Origin: Diploptera punctata
Lineage: Eukaryota; Arthropoda; Insecta; Blattodea; Blaberidae
NCBI GenBank assembly: GCA_030220185.1
Contig: JASPKZ010008350.1
Span: 2,204,501 to 2,268,500 of the forward strand
DNA: 64,000 nt
Direction: 5' to 3'
Made by a program: the position numbers and the translations under genes. A model generated the notes under the pieces. That model saw only the letters and a program-made list of their open reading frames with translations. It had not been told where the DNA came from and ran no database searches. Each line of letters begins with the position of its first letter. Position 1 is the first letter of the stretch. This document shows, in pieces, positions 22,090-32,413 of the stretch.

Positions 22090-23155
22090 GTCAATAAAAA
22101 GCCAAATCACAAATTCTATGAATAAAATTAGTCTTAAAAATGATGTCGTCGGTGTTGAAACGCGTTGACTCTCTTAAATTTTTAATTTGGTGATTTGGGT
22201 TTTTATTGACTAATACTTGTTATAACGAATATGATGATATGTTTATTAAACTCGAATAAAAATATCAATGAATGAAAAGGAAAGAAATATGAAGGAGGAA
22301 GTACGGAAATGAAAGTGGAAAGTGGTTTGCTGACAATTCGCTGGAAAACAATCCACCCACCACAAGAAGACAATAAGACAGAGATTACAAAGTCTTCTGC
22401 CGTTCGTTCTTATTTTGTTAGAAACTCGGTTCTATAGAAACACATAGAGCGAAGCTTTCTTCACTTCATAAGAAAAAGGTGCAAAAGCGGAAGGAAATCG
22501 ATGTTATCATCCTCCAGAAAGTTGTTCATGTCTCTTCGTGAAAGGTTAGAAATTGTACTTAAGTTAGTTTGTGAAGCTTTACTCTCACAATCTTGAATGA
22601 TGGCAATTATTGTGCGTCATGTTTAAACCATATCACGAAATGAGGAGTTGTAGTGAGTGTGCTTCAGCCTCAGGACGTTTTGCAACTTTGAACTCTTAAG
22701 CATGATAACGATTTTACCGTGTCTAGCCTCCAGGAACACAGCTTACGGCTTCCTTTTCAAACTTGTATTAAATGTCTACCTGCTATTGCTGTTTTCAGTG
22801 TTACAATTCGTGTCAGAAGTAATTGAAAGTAATAATGACACCCTCTTTGTACAGTTTTAAAAGTGTACGTAATAAATCATACGTTTAATGTTTATATTAA
22901 TAGTTATGTTTTATTGTTAATTACTACGCCTAGGATTTTTATGATTCAGCATATATTTTTTGATAACACTGATGTTTCTTAAATATACATAAATGTTTTT
23001 TATACAAAAACTAATTTAATTAAAGTACTTTAAGTCATATTTATGCATATTTGACCTTTTATATGTGACAGAGCATATTATAACAATTTACTTGTCATAT
23101 TCGTCATATTTGCACTATTTTAAGAAGTAAAGAAATTTTATCGTACAATTCCTTT
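22090..23155. other. No recognisable feature
   Basis: AT-rich to mixed sequence, no repeats or motifs recognised. A 67-codon hydrophobic frame at 22657-22860 has no support beyond its length. Confidence 0.35.
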
Positions 23156-23159
23156 CTTC

Positions 23160-23745
23160 CAAACAAGAATGAGATGCACAAGGAAATTAAACATAGGCTA
23201 AATTCTGGAAATGCGTGTTATTATGCAATACAGAGACTTTTGATTTCCCAACTCCTTTCAAAAAACGTTAAACTGAAAATATATAAAAATGTTATTCTGC
23301 CAGTTATATTATATGGATGCGAAACATGGACTCTTACTTTAAGGGAGGAAAGGAGTATTTGAGAATAAAGTTCTTAGGAAAATGTTTAGATCAGAGAGAG
23401 ATGAACAGACAGGTGAATGGAGAACACTGCATAACAATGAATTACATGGTCTTTATAGGAAGCCAAATATAACAAGAACAGTTAAGTCTCGTAGACTGCG
23501 ATGGGCAGGACATGTGGCACGAATGGGGAATGAAAGACGTGCATCGAAGCTTCTTATAGGAAAACCAGAGGGAGAACGCCCAGTTGGTAGACCAATAATG
23601 AGGTGGGAGAATAGCATTAACTATGATTTGAGGGAAGTAGATTATACGAGCGATGATTGCAAAATATTGGCTCAGGATAGGGATGTATGGAGAGCTTATG
23701 TCCGCGCGGCCATGAACATACGGGTTCGATAGTGCCAGTGAGTTA
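23160..23745 (+). mobile_element. LINE-II 3' fragment, best-preserved tail
   Basis: Frame 23174-23362 gives MHKEIKHRLNSGNACYYA and VILYGCETWTLTLRE; after a stop, 23382-23732 gives MFRSERDEQTGEWRTLHNNE, RRLRWAGHVARMGNERR, PVGRPIMRWENSINYDLREV and DVWRAYVRAAMNIRVR to the natural stop. This is the post-catalytic tail of an RTE-like RT. The 3' end is GTGCCAGTGAGTTAGTTTAG. 5'-truncated. Confidence 0.88.
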
Positions 23746-23954
23746 GTTTAGTTAATTCCTTTCTTGCCTGTTCATCCGAGTTGTTAAATTTCTCAGAATT
23801 TTGTTTCTTGAAAAAATCTATCTTCCTCACGTATTTAATTTCAATTCAAAGCATGAACTTTTCCCTTATACGTATATATCTGAACAGATATTTATGTTCC
23901 CGTCTTTGAAACGAGGTTTGATCCTTGGGACTGCTAGCAATGTATAAGATACAC

Positions 23955-24345
23955 CTTGAAGAGGGTTTGCTAGCCCGTTTTCATGGCGGGTATATTATTC
24001 GGGGTTTTTTTCCCTAGGCCGATTGCCTTCACCCAACTCCAGAAATCAGCCTGCCCCGTTTTATTTCGGAATTCTCTCTCCCAGATAGGTTGCCCTTGCA
24101 GGACTAACGACCTCCATCCATTCGTCAATCTACAAGGCAGTAGATGTATTGTTGTCTCTTCCGCCAGGTACACCGTACCGAAGGACTCCTCTGTTGTAAC
24201 TGCCATTGAGGTCTTCACCGTAACCCTAGCAAGGGCCCTCACAAGATACTATCAGCTGGGCGAGCTGAACATAGGTTGTTTACGAGGTATTGCTCCTCCC
24301 CTCACCCTTTTCCATCTGGTTTGAGACAGGCTATGGCGGGTGTCA
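23955..24345 (-). mobile_element. LINE-I 5'-end fragment
   Basis: On the minus strand: CACCCGCCATAGCCTGTC, GAGGGGAGGAGCAATACC, GCTGATAGTATCTTGTGAGG, CTAGGGTTACGGTGAAGACC, and CTGGCGGAAGAGACAAC. This is colinear with the 5' leader of the full-length LINE-I at 43426-43640. The frame 24242-23970 covers it but is broken downstream. It retains the 5' end and lacks endonuclease, RT and 3' end, the reverse of normal 5' truncation. It abuts a LINE-IV fragment at 24340. Confidence 0.75.
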
Positions 24346-24590
24346 TAACCAAATTTATTACAAATAGGAGAAAATATTGGAAAGGTCATGTAGAAAGAAT
24401 GCAAGACAACCGACTTGCAAAAAGCTAAAGAAGATATACTAATGGACGGGAGAAGAACAAGATGAAGGCCAGCCAAGAGATGGATAGACAGTGAACACAT
24501 ATTCAATACGCCTTTCTCCGAGGAGTGATTTTGGAAATAAACAGGATGAAAATCCTACAAATTATGAAAAATAAGAAGATATGTATTGTC
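24340..24590 (+). mobile_element. LINE-IV 3' fragment, copy 3
   Basis: Colinear with 11535-11880 (minus): ATAACCAAATTTATTACAAA, GAAAATATTGGAAAGGTCAT, GGACGGGAGAAGAACAAG, CCGAGGAGTGATTTTGGAAA and GATGAAAATCCTACAAATTA, ending AATAAGAAGAT. Stops interrupt the frame. Confidence 0.8.
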
Positions 24591-24594
24591 TCGC

Positions 24595-24820
24595 GACAAG
24601 CAGGTAGCTACTGATAATTTTAATAAAATAAAAAGCATGCTACAGTATCGAAATCCTTAGGCTACGTTAGTTTGCTCCTCATTTGCATTTTATTCTTAAA
24701 TAGTTAGTTGTCATAAACTGATTCACTGCTTGATTTTTCAACTGAAGTCATTACACAATTAATAACATTAGGTCACATTTTTTATGTTACAGTGCACTTT
24801 TTGTAAATTTAGGTCATAAC

Positions 24821-24875
<55 letters not shown>

Positions 24876-25860
24876 TTCGGATCTACTACCATTTTGTGCA
24901 CCGTTTCTTTAGAGGATTTACTCATATATTGCATTTCATTCATAGCAGCATCGCTATCAGTGCTATTTCTAATCCTTTGCCCGGGCCCATGAGAGGCATC
25001 CTTCCTATCTAGATTCATAAACATTAATTAATAATAATTATTAAAATACACTGTAGCAATTTATGATTCTTAGTTAACCTGAAAATCCTATTTTTAACCA
25101 TGAAAGCTAGACGGGAAAAAAGGAGCTCATATAACTTTGAGAAAGCTTGTATACGGGAAGTACGCAAGACAGCTGTAGTGTAGCTAACAAATATAATAAT
25201 CAGACTTTGATATTTACTTAAAATGAGATTTAATGTTTAAATTGCACGTCTGAAGTTGAAAAGTGGAATTAAATATAAACATAGCTTGATCATTCAAATA
25301 TTAAAGAACAAACAATAAGTAATAACAGAAATAATATTGTTTACACAATCAACCAGACATAAATACTTTTTAGTCCTGCCTAGGGTACCTTGCCCTGGCT
25401 TGCCTGACCAAACCCAAAATACGCAGCTCTCCTGGAGCTCGCGTCCTCCAGACAACAGACAAGTGTTCCAACGAAAATCTATGATCGAAAGATAGAGTTC
25501 ACTACGCCTATTTGGCATATTTGATAGTTCCGAGGTAGAAGGGGAAGTTGCGCACTACAAATAGAGCAAAGGGAGGGGTAGGAAGGAGAGTGGGAGTAGA
25601 TACAAAGAGAAAGGAAATTGGCATAGTTCACGAATCTCACAGTAGAGGAAGGATAACAATACAAATGTATCGAACCGAAATAGCACTTTCGGTTCATATA
25701 TATTTTAACATTTCGGTGGTTTTTAGATAATACAATCCTAGCCCTATTAATTACTTTCTGGGATACGAAATAATAGGCCCACTTTCAGCATCGATTGTTA
25801 TGGTTAAACAAATTGTTACATTGTTTTAACACATATTTAACAAAAATTCTGTTTCATCGA
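24595..25860. other. No supported gene; one (TA)n tract
   Basis: Mostly unique-looking sequence. Two overlapping 70-codon frames at 25294-25697 on the minus strand have no motif I recognise. The only clear feature is the TA tract at 24824-24871. Confidence 0.35.
24824..24871. repeat. (TA)n microsatellite
   Basis: About 48 bases of AT repeat. Confidence 0.97.
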
Positions 25861-25956
25861 CATTGTTATTTTTGACGTCGTGTTATACTGCAAAGCTAAC
25901 CTCTATTCCTTGAGTTAAATGCTTTTTGTACTGTGTAACTAATATTGTATACTTAC

Positions 25957-26010
25957 TGTTATTGTTGACGTGCACCGTAATTGACATTCCCGCATACAAT
26001 TTTGGTTGCT
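25957..26010 (-). CDS. Possible 54-bp internal exon
   Basis: On the minus strand the segment is bounded by a strong acceptor, TTTCTTTTGTTTTCAG, and a consensus donor, GTAAGT, exactly 54 bases apart. In phase 0 it gives SNQNCMRECQLRCTSTIT without a stop. The intervening 94 bases to 26105 would be a short intron. The two good splice sites are seen; the exon call is inference, as short chance pairs occur in AT-rich DNA. No downstream exon could be identified before 25883. Confidence 0.27.
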
Positions 26011-26104
26011 CTGAAAACAAAAGAAATCTCATTACTTTAAAAATGAACAAAATCACTAGTGCGGTAAGTAAAAAAAAATTATTTTGAAATATTGATAATG
26101 ATAC

Positions 26105-26203
26105 TGCAATTTGTATTAATTTCGGTATTAATTCATCACATCCAGCTTTCCACGCCTCTTCTATTTCACCATCACTGCACACATCGTCTAAAACTTTCTC
26201 CAT
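26105..26203 (-). CDS. Possible first coding exon, unidentified gene
   Basis: A minus-strand ATG at 26203 opens a 33-codon acidic segment, MEKVLDDVCSDGEIEEAWKA then GCDELIPKLIQIA. No low-complexity or TE signature is visible. A weak donor (GCA|GTATCA) follows at 26104. If spliced to 25957-26010, the frame stays open in phase 0. Without splicing, the same frame also runs on to 25883 for a total of 114 codons and would add one hydrophobic, membrane-spanning-like segment (FFLLTALVILFIFKV). I do not recognise the protein. It is the best candidate for host coding in the window, but could be chance. The region upstream contains AAGATGGCGAC, which resembles a YY1/Pho core-promoter motif. Confidence 0.3.
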
Positions 26204-27335
26204 AATCAGAAATAAATCCCAAATCAAATTGGTTTTACAGTTTTAACAAATATAAGATGGCGACATAACCGACAATACTTATTATTTATCAATAGCAACA
26301 TATATAGCCGATTCACCTTCTGAAATGTAACATGTATCTTCAAATTATATTTACTAATATTTTAATTACTAAAATAAATACACATAGTGCAAATACTCAT
26401 GTGGTAAACACATAACGGAATCTTGGAAATTTAAAAAAACTCCGTGCAAGCGCCTCGTTTTTTTTTAACTTCTCCTCGATCCGTATCAAGTGTTTACCAC
26501 TCGTATCGCAATATATTACCCGTTTTAGGAGTAAGCGCAGTTGTTGACAGAGGGCACTGCAGTCGTGTTTATATAGGAATAGAGGACGTGACTGTGCTAC
26601 CTATGAAGTGCAGAGAGGAATGGAACGTGGGACGCCGACAGTGCAGGCCTAGTAGAAATTTTGTTAGCAGTGCACATTGCAATATGTAAATTATGTTTCT
26701 TCGATGTGAATTAATCACTTTTCTTGTAGACTTTTAGGAGTCTCCATACTTATACAATACAAACGTAGGTCTATAATACAAATTGTTGTATAGACACGAA
26801 ATCACTGTTCAAGAGCGAATGATGTGGTTATAAGTGCTATTAAAAGGCAACTGTGATTATTTGCCCACTGTACACTGCCTTATATTACGTTACGCGTAGC
26901 AACAAACAGAGCTTCGTGATGCGTCCGCCTGCAGAGATATTTTGAATGACTAATAGCTACTATAACGCATTGTTTATGGTTGTAAAATGACTGTCATAAA
27001 TTACGTATTTGAAGCAGACTTCCTTCAACTGGATATTAATTACTCTCTTCTTTAGAAATTATGGCTACTGTTTTAGTGAATTCCCAAGGAATGGAGCTAT
27101 TGAGGTTGTTCTAATGAAGAGTATCTTATCTTGAAGTGGTTTTTAATAGACATTCGAGCGGAACTTAATTCTTTTCAAACTGGCTACAGTTCTTTAGAAT
27201 ATGATATCTGCATAACATGTATGTCTTCAGAGCTTCGTCAGATTGAAACTGTTTAATTATGAGAGAACTACACCCGGCAGGAGTCGTTGGATTTTTAAAA
27301 ACGTAAACATCCTGAACATGGTTTCTTTGTTGATT
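26204..27335. other. No recognisable feature
   Basis: Mixed-composition sequence upstream of the possible exon. It has higher GC around 26500-26650 than its surroundings, but no motif, repeat or long frame. AAGATGGCGAC at 26255-26265 (plus strand) is the only site of note. Confidence 0.35.
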
Positions 27336-27339
27336 GATT

Positions 27340-27727
27340 TATGTTCGTCCATCTGGAAACATAGGCGCTCCCCTAGGGGGGAAGTTTCTTAACCAGACTA
27401 ATTTGCTTACACTTATTTCCCCATAGATGACAGCGAGTGACATGTTATTAGTACATCGCCTCGAGGAGACATCTAGAAGGAAACTAAGGTATTACTTGGA
27501 AGGAGGAACGTCGGTTTAATTTTGCTCAGATGCCTTTTTATTCGGTCTTAAGTTTCTTTTACGAGCCTGAATATCTTCAAACTTTGGACTATGGCTTAAA
27601 GTTCCTCCCGGAGAACTTGTCTCTAGAATTTTTCCATCCTAAGAATCAATCGATCCGGCCGGGTTTGAACCCATGACCAACGGAACTAGAAGCAAAGAAT
27701 GTAATGACTATACCACTGCGGCCCACA
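27340..27727 (-). repeat. SINE-E copy 2
   Basis: Minus-strand SINE-E. The head at the right reads (minus) GGGCCGCAGTGGTATAGTCA with B-box GGGTTCAAACCCGGCCGG. The body holds AGGATGGAAAAATTCTAGAG, matching the GATGGAAAATTC segment of copies 1 and 3, and a GAGGCGATGTACTAATAACA tail like CTTGAGGCGACATACCGAT in copy 1. It ends only a few bases left of the TTAA-flanked element. Confidence 0.65.
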
Positions 27728-28318
27728 TGTCTACTTCCTTAAGGGAGGTGATGGGTGAAATTTTCGACATTTTCAGTCAAATTTAGCATTTTGTTTGTGT
27801 TTTTACCTATTAAAAGATACTATGTACCTTAAAGTATAGGTTGATGAAGTTTCAGTGTCCTATGGCACTTGTAAGTCTCCCTAATGACTGTAGGAGGGCA
27901 TGTATCTACATTTTCAATTTAACTGCATGCAAACTTTCAAATTGTTTTTTTTTTCACACTTTTGTTTTCATTGCATTTCAATACATTCAAATCAAAATAG
28001 CATTAACACATTTAATGATAGAAGCACTAAATTTTCACTGCATGTCCCACACACTATGGCTAACAAATCTGTGCATGGAGTTTGAAACAAAGTTGATAGT
28101 TTTTGTAATAAAAAATAAAATATGTGTAGTAATTATAAAAATAAAGTTTCATGTGCAGAGGATGTATATAGGGCGGATCGGAAAGTAACGCACAATAATT
28201 TTTTTCTGCCTTGGTATTGCAGCTAGAATGTTGAAATTTCACAGATATATAGTTTGAAGTTTTCACTACAGATGTTATTTTTTTCTCAGGTGCACCTCTT
28301 GCGAGAGAAGCTTGAACT

Positions 28319-28562
28319 ATGCAACAAAGATGGCGCGCATGCTATAGTCGTCCACCTGTGAGGAACAGAGAAGTGTTGTTCGATTTTTGTGGGCCAAAGG
28401 GCATAAACCCAGTGAAATTCACAGGGACATGCGTGGCGTGTATGGGGATGATTGTATGGACCGTAGCAATGTCTCCAGGTGGTGCACATTCTTCCAAGAG
28501 GGACGCGTGAACCTTAGTGATTCGCCACGCTCCGGCCGGCAGTGCGCAGATGGCTACACTCC
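28319..28562 (+). pseudogene. Mariner-like transposase, N-terminal remnant
   Basis: One frame gives EEQRSVVRFLWAKGHKPSEI then HRDMRGVYGDDCMDRSNVSR and WCTFFQEGRVNLSDSPRSGR. This is the DNA-binding region of mariner-group transposases: a helix-turn-helix, a W..F..GR spacer and a D.PR.GR linker. The usual protein is about 340 residues; only about the first 80 to 90 are here, followed directly by C-terminal sequence. The catalytic DDD region is deleted, so it is inactive. Confidence 0.8.
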
Positions 28563-29493
28563 AATCAAACGGACTTCTACGAACAGGGCATATTGAAACT
28601 GGTAACACGATGGAAAAAATGTGTTGAGAAAGTTGGTGACTATGTCGAAAAGTAGGTAAAAGATGTAAGTTCATTTGTGATTTTTTTCCTTTTTTTTTAC
28701 TATTAAACTTAAAAAAAAAAATATTGTGCGTTACTTTCCGATCCGCCAACCAAACGGACTTCTACGAACAGGGCATATTGAAACTGGTAACACGATGGGA
28801 AAAATGTGTTGAGAAAGTTGGTGACTATGTCGAAAAGTAGGTAAAAGATGTAAGTTCATTTGTGATTTTTTCCTTTTTTTTTACTATTAAACTTTTTAAA
28901 AAAAAATTATTGTGCATTACTTTCCGATCCGCCAACCAAACGGACTTCTACGAACAGGGCATATTGAAACTGGTAACACGATGGGAAAAATGTGTTGAGA
29001 AAGTTGGTGACTATGTCGAAAAGTAGGTAAAAGATGTAAGTTCATTTGTGATTTTTTCCCTTTTTTTTTTACTATTAAACTTTTAAAAAAAAATTATTGT
29101 GCGTTACTTTCCGATCCGCCAACCAAACGGACTTCTACGAACAGGGCATATTGAAACTGGTAACACGATGGAAAAAATGTGTTGAGAAAGTTGGTGACTA
29201 TGTCGAAAAGTAGGTAAAAGATGTAAGTTCATTTGTGATTTTTTTCCTTTTTTTTTACTATTAAACTTTTTAAAAAAAATTATTGTGCGTTACTTTCCGA
29301 TCCGCCAACCAAACGGACTTCTACGAACAGGGCATATTGAAAATGGTAACACGATGGGAAAAATGTGTTGAGAAAGTTGGTAACTATGTCGAAAAGTAGG
29401 TAAAAGATGTAAGTTCATTTGTGATTTTTTTTCCTTTTTTTTTACTATTAAACTTTTTAAAAAAAATTATTGTGCGTTACTTTCCGATCCGCC
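28563..29493 (+). repeat. Five tandem copies of the mariner 3' end
   Basis: Units 28563-28747, 28748-28933, 28934-29120, 29121-29306, 29307-29493. Each encodes DFYEQGILKLVTRWKKCVEK then VGDYVEK and a stop, the conserved C-terminus of mariner-type transposases, followed by GTAAAAGATGTAAGTTCATT, a poly-T tract, a poly-A tract and the TIR. The units differ by a few bases and homopolymer lengths. The junctions are uniform, ATCCGCC|AACCAAACGG; the first copy has AATCAAACGG. Confidence 0.95.
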
Positions 29494-29499
29494 CTCGTA

Positions 29500-29960
29500 T
29501 TTTTTCTTCCCTTATTATAATGGTATAGAAACGTTAATGCATAGTGTTATTCTAAATAGGTCAGTGGTCGTGTAGAAAACAAATTAAAAAATTACTAAAA
29601 AATTATGGGACTAATTAACAATTTTAATATGCAAATTTTTAAATAGATTTTCTTCAATAATTCAAAAATGTTTAAGCCTAGAAGGAAGAAACGTCAGTAT
29701 AATATTACCTATTATGGCATGAATGTGTGTACAAAAAATCAAGTAAGTAACTTAAAACATGTAGAAAATAGAAATTTCACCCATCACCCCCCTTAATAAA
29801 AGTAAAATCATCGATACCTTGTTGTAGATTTATCATCTGAAGAAAGATGTCTGAATAAGAGCCCTTATAAAAAATTGTCACATTTCTCATCGGTTTTCAA
29901 TTGCGACGCTTAAGCCCTGAGCTGTTGAAGAGCGACATCAAATGAAAACGTTAATACTTA
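29500..29960. other. Right part of the TTAA element and unique DNA
   Basis: 29495-29792 belongs to the piggyBac-like element; 29797-29960 shows nothing recognisable. Confidence 0.4.
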
Positions 29961-29964
29961 CTTA

Positions 29965-30165
29965 ATACAGGCTTTCCGCTTTACAGCAGTTCGCCCTTAA
30001 ATTCCTGCTTTCCAGAAATTCCTATCTTCCCATTGTCCTTCTTCCATATCCTTCTTCATGATGGCATCATGTATTCCTTCATACCATGTTGTTCTGCTTC
30101 TCTCCTTCTTCCGTCTTCCTGGTACCATCCATCTAACACCCATTTAGGCCATTAATACAAAGGAA
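29965..30165 (-). mobile_element. LINE-I-like RT C-terminal fragment
   Basis: On the minus strand one frame reads RWMVPGRRKKERSRTTWYEG, IHDAIMKKDMEEGQWEDRNF and WKAGI then stop. This parallels WSPSGRRERGRPRTTWRGEI and EDEWRDRQEWR at the end of LINE-I copy 1, and the 3' end AGGCTTTCCGCTTTACAGCA (plus) resembles the LINE-I end at 523. A 5'-truncated relative. Confidence 0.7.
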
Positions 30166-30169
30166 ATAC

Positions 30170-30875
30170 AAAATTAGACGATTTTCATCTATCGTTAAAT
30201 TAAATAAACAGTATTTTATAATACACAGCAGGAAAGTTAGCACTTTTATTGGAGGATATGAATGCACATTTTAAAAATTTATTTTAATTTTGAAAGTCTT
30301 GAAATGCAGCATTTATAAATCATGTAAAATAAGACAGTTGGCTCAAGCATTAAGATTTGAGATTCGTATTCCGGAAGTACTGAATTCAAAACATTTTGTT
30401 GTGATTTTCAACAGCCGTTGAGGCAAATCCCGGATTGGAACTTCATTACGAGAACCCATTAAATCATATTCACAATTTCATAATGTTAAAATAATCGAAT
30501 CAATGTTTTGTTTCTCGAAAACAAATAATATAAACACATAGCCTATTGTTTAGACTTAAATTTATTAGACGCGTTATGGCCTTAGAAATTAAAGCGTCTA
30601 TAAGTTAGAATGAAATAAAAAATAATAGAAGAAAAACTTAAGTAAAATATTACTTCCATTGCGATGAGATTGGTCATACGTTCTTTGTTCCACAGAAATC
30701 AAGACCATGTTTCTCAAATCGTCCAATACTACGAATGTTAACTTCAATGCAAGAATCAAATTCAAATGCTCCAGTGATTTCATGTTAAGGACGGGTGCAG
30801 GGATATTATTAAAAAAAGGTGGAGTTAAATATATTCAGGGATGCGAAGTTCAATGTTCTGTAGTAATTCTGTCCT
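30170..30875. other. No recognisable feature
   Basis: AT-rich, with short chance frames only. Confidence 0.4.
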
Positions 30876-31088
30876 AGTGTAGATCTTCCTCTGCAATCGT
30901 AGCATTCCCATGCTATATTTATCAGCTTTATTAGGGAATTGTAAGTGTGATAGCTTCTCGTTGCTTTCCACACAGTGGATGATGATAATGGCCAGAATAT
31001 GTTCGGGGACCGTTAGGCCCTAAGCTTCCTGACCAGTGGCGTGCGGTGGTCACAGCAATTACCCCAGCTGTATGACGAAAATGTAAAA

Positions 31089-31389
31089 GTAAAGTAAAGT
31101 GATCCCACAACAGACCCGGAGGCCCTTGGGGTAGTAGGAGGTTAAGGCTCCCACTTTTTCTAGACAATCGACACTTTATGTCAGCCGGGTTGTCAGCCCT
31201 GCGTGACGGCCGCCTTTACCCCCAGAACAAGCGTCTGGTACTCATTTACGTTAGAGGCTGAGTAGACCCCAGGGCCATAGTGCCGCCAGAGGGTTTGGGT
31301 CAGTTTAAAAATCCTGACCCCAACGGGACTTGAACCCTCGACCCTCCGGCTTGTAGCTCAGTGCCTTAACCACTACGCTACGGCGTGCT
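31089..31389 (-). repeat. SINE-B copy 1, full length
   Basis: Minus-strand SINE-B: head (right end) GCACGCCGTAGCGTAGTGG and TTAAGGCACTGAGCTACAAG with B-box GGGTTCAAGTCCCG, then ACCCTCTGGCGGCACTATGG, GTACCAGACGCTTGTTCTGG, GGCTGACAACCCGGCTGACA and a 3' end GTGGGATCACTTTACTTT. Compare 35208-35513. Confidence 0.93.
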
Positions 31390-31584
31390 AAAAGTAAAGT
31401 GGTCCCACAACAGGCCCGGAGGCCCTTGGGGTAGTAGGAGGTTAAGGCTCCCACTTTTTCTAGACAATCGGCACTTTATGTCAGCCGGGTTGTCAGCCCT
31501 GCGTGACGGCCGCCTTTACCCCCAGAACAAGCGTCTGGTACTCATTTCCGTTAGAGGCTGAGTCGACCCCAGGGCCATAGTGCC
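31390..31584 (-). repeat. SINE-B copy 2, 5'-truncated
   Basis: Nearly identical to copy 1 over its 3' two-thirds, from GGCACTATGGCCCTGGGG to the end. It lies immediately right of copy 1 in the same orientation, forming a head-to-tail pair in which the upstream unit lacks the tRNA head. Few differences separate the two, which suggests a recent duplication. Confidence 0.92.
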
Positions 31585-31934
31585 AATGTACTCGTATCAA
31601 CTTATTTTCAAATTCTTCAGTTTGTAAATAGTATGAGCGTTTATTATTGTAAATGGGGTTTCGAGAAACCTACCATAATAGAGGAGTATATAAAAAGAAT
31701 ATTTTACAATCCATTCTCATGCATGCACAATTCAATAATCCATACAATGATACTCACTTAAAATGGGTCTGTAGTGTATGTTATATAATCACTCAATTCT
31801 ATTTTAGTAATATGACAAATGGCATTTATCAGTAACACTAAATAAAACTCGTGAAAGCAAATTAATACCGCATTTTAAAAGAACTAAGTGCCGATATTGA
31901 ATTAATTCAACTGTTGATTTCCACAAATAATATA

Positions 31935-32255
31935 TATTTTGTTTTGTCTAACGCCATCAGGTTGTCTCTTATGACATTTCTGGCTTTTTCCCCTGGCATT
32001 GGCGGAATTGTAATCCATTAGGTTGGGGCACCTGGAAGTCGGAGTTACGTTACTCCGATTATATGATGGGTGATAAACGATAATGAAGTGCCAGGAGAGT
32101 TCTTAACCTAAACATAACCTAAATTCCAGACCATGGGCAACCACAGGAATAATTCCCTTTAAGAAAAAATTCCTAGGGTTTGACCCGGAATCGCACCCGG
32201 GACCTCATGGACAGTAGTCAGGAACGCTGACCACTAGCCCGTGAGACTAGGCCCT
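31935..32255 (-). repeat. SINE-D copy 1
   Basis: Minus-strand SINE. The head (right) is CTCACGGGCTAGTGGTCAGC then GGTCCCGGGTGCGATTCCGG, a good A-box/B-box pair. The body holds CTCCTGGCACTTCATTATCG and GCCAATGCCAGGGGAAAAAG, shared with 42478-42795 and 7125-7300. Lies inside the hAT-like insertion. Confidence 0.88.
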
Positions 32256-32413
32256 TCCGTCCACCCCTTCGGATACCTCGGTCGTCATGACCATGCTCCC
32301 AAGTCCTAGTTCTAGTCCTCCCTATCCTATGTTCACGTCCACGTTCAAGTTCACGGTCCTTAAACCAACACCCCAGGGAGAGGGTGTTGGAATTTGCAGT
32401 TCTGGGAATTGCT

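Larger units (their letters stand above)
28171..29494 (+). mobile_element. Mariner-like element with five tandem 3' ends
   Basis: Left TIR GGGCGGATCGGAAAGTAACG (28171-28190) follows TA; the right TIR CGTTACTTTCCGATCCGCCC ends at 29494. Between them are a transposase N-terminal remnant (28319-28562) and five copies of a 185-187-bp unit made of the transposase C-terminus, 3' UTR and right TIR. The central catalytic domain is absent. The right flank is TC, not TA, so the target duplication is imperfect. Copy 2 onward starts exactly where a TIR ended. Confidence 0.85.
27743..29792. mobile_element. piggyBac-like TTAA element carrying a mariner
   Basis: Flanked by TTAA at 27739-27742 and 29793-29796, the target site specific to piggyBac-type transposases. 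Terminal inverted repeats of 21 bases: GGGAGGTGATGGGTGAAATTT on the left and, read on the minus strand from the right, GGGGGGTGATGGGTGAAATT(T), one mismatch. Without the mariner-like insertion at 28171-29494 the element is about 726 bp and AT-rich, with no transposase coding, so it is a MITE-sized non-autonomous copy. TIR and TSD are seen; the superfamily name is inferred from TTAA. Confidence 0.75.

Noticed and set aside
28342..28749. 135-codon minus-strand frame over the mariner remnant
   Set aside because: Shadow of the plus-strand transposase; the plus frame matches a known domain and this one does not.
28563..29493. Evenly spaced direct repeats that could suggest a CRISPR-like array
   Set aside because: The units are contiguous 186-base copies with no unique spacers and encode a mariner C-terminus; host is a eukaryote.
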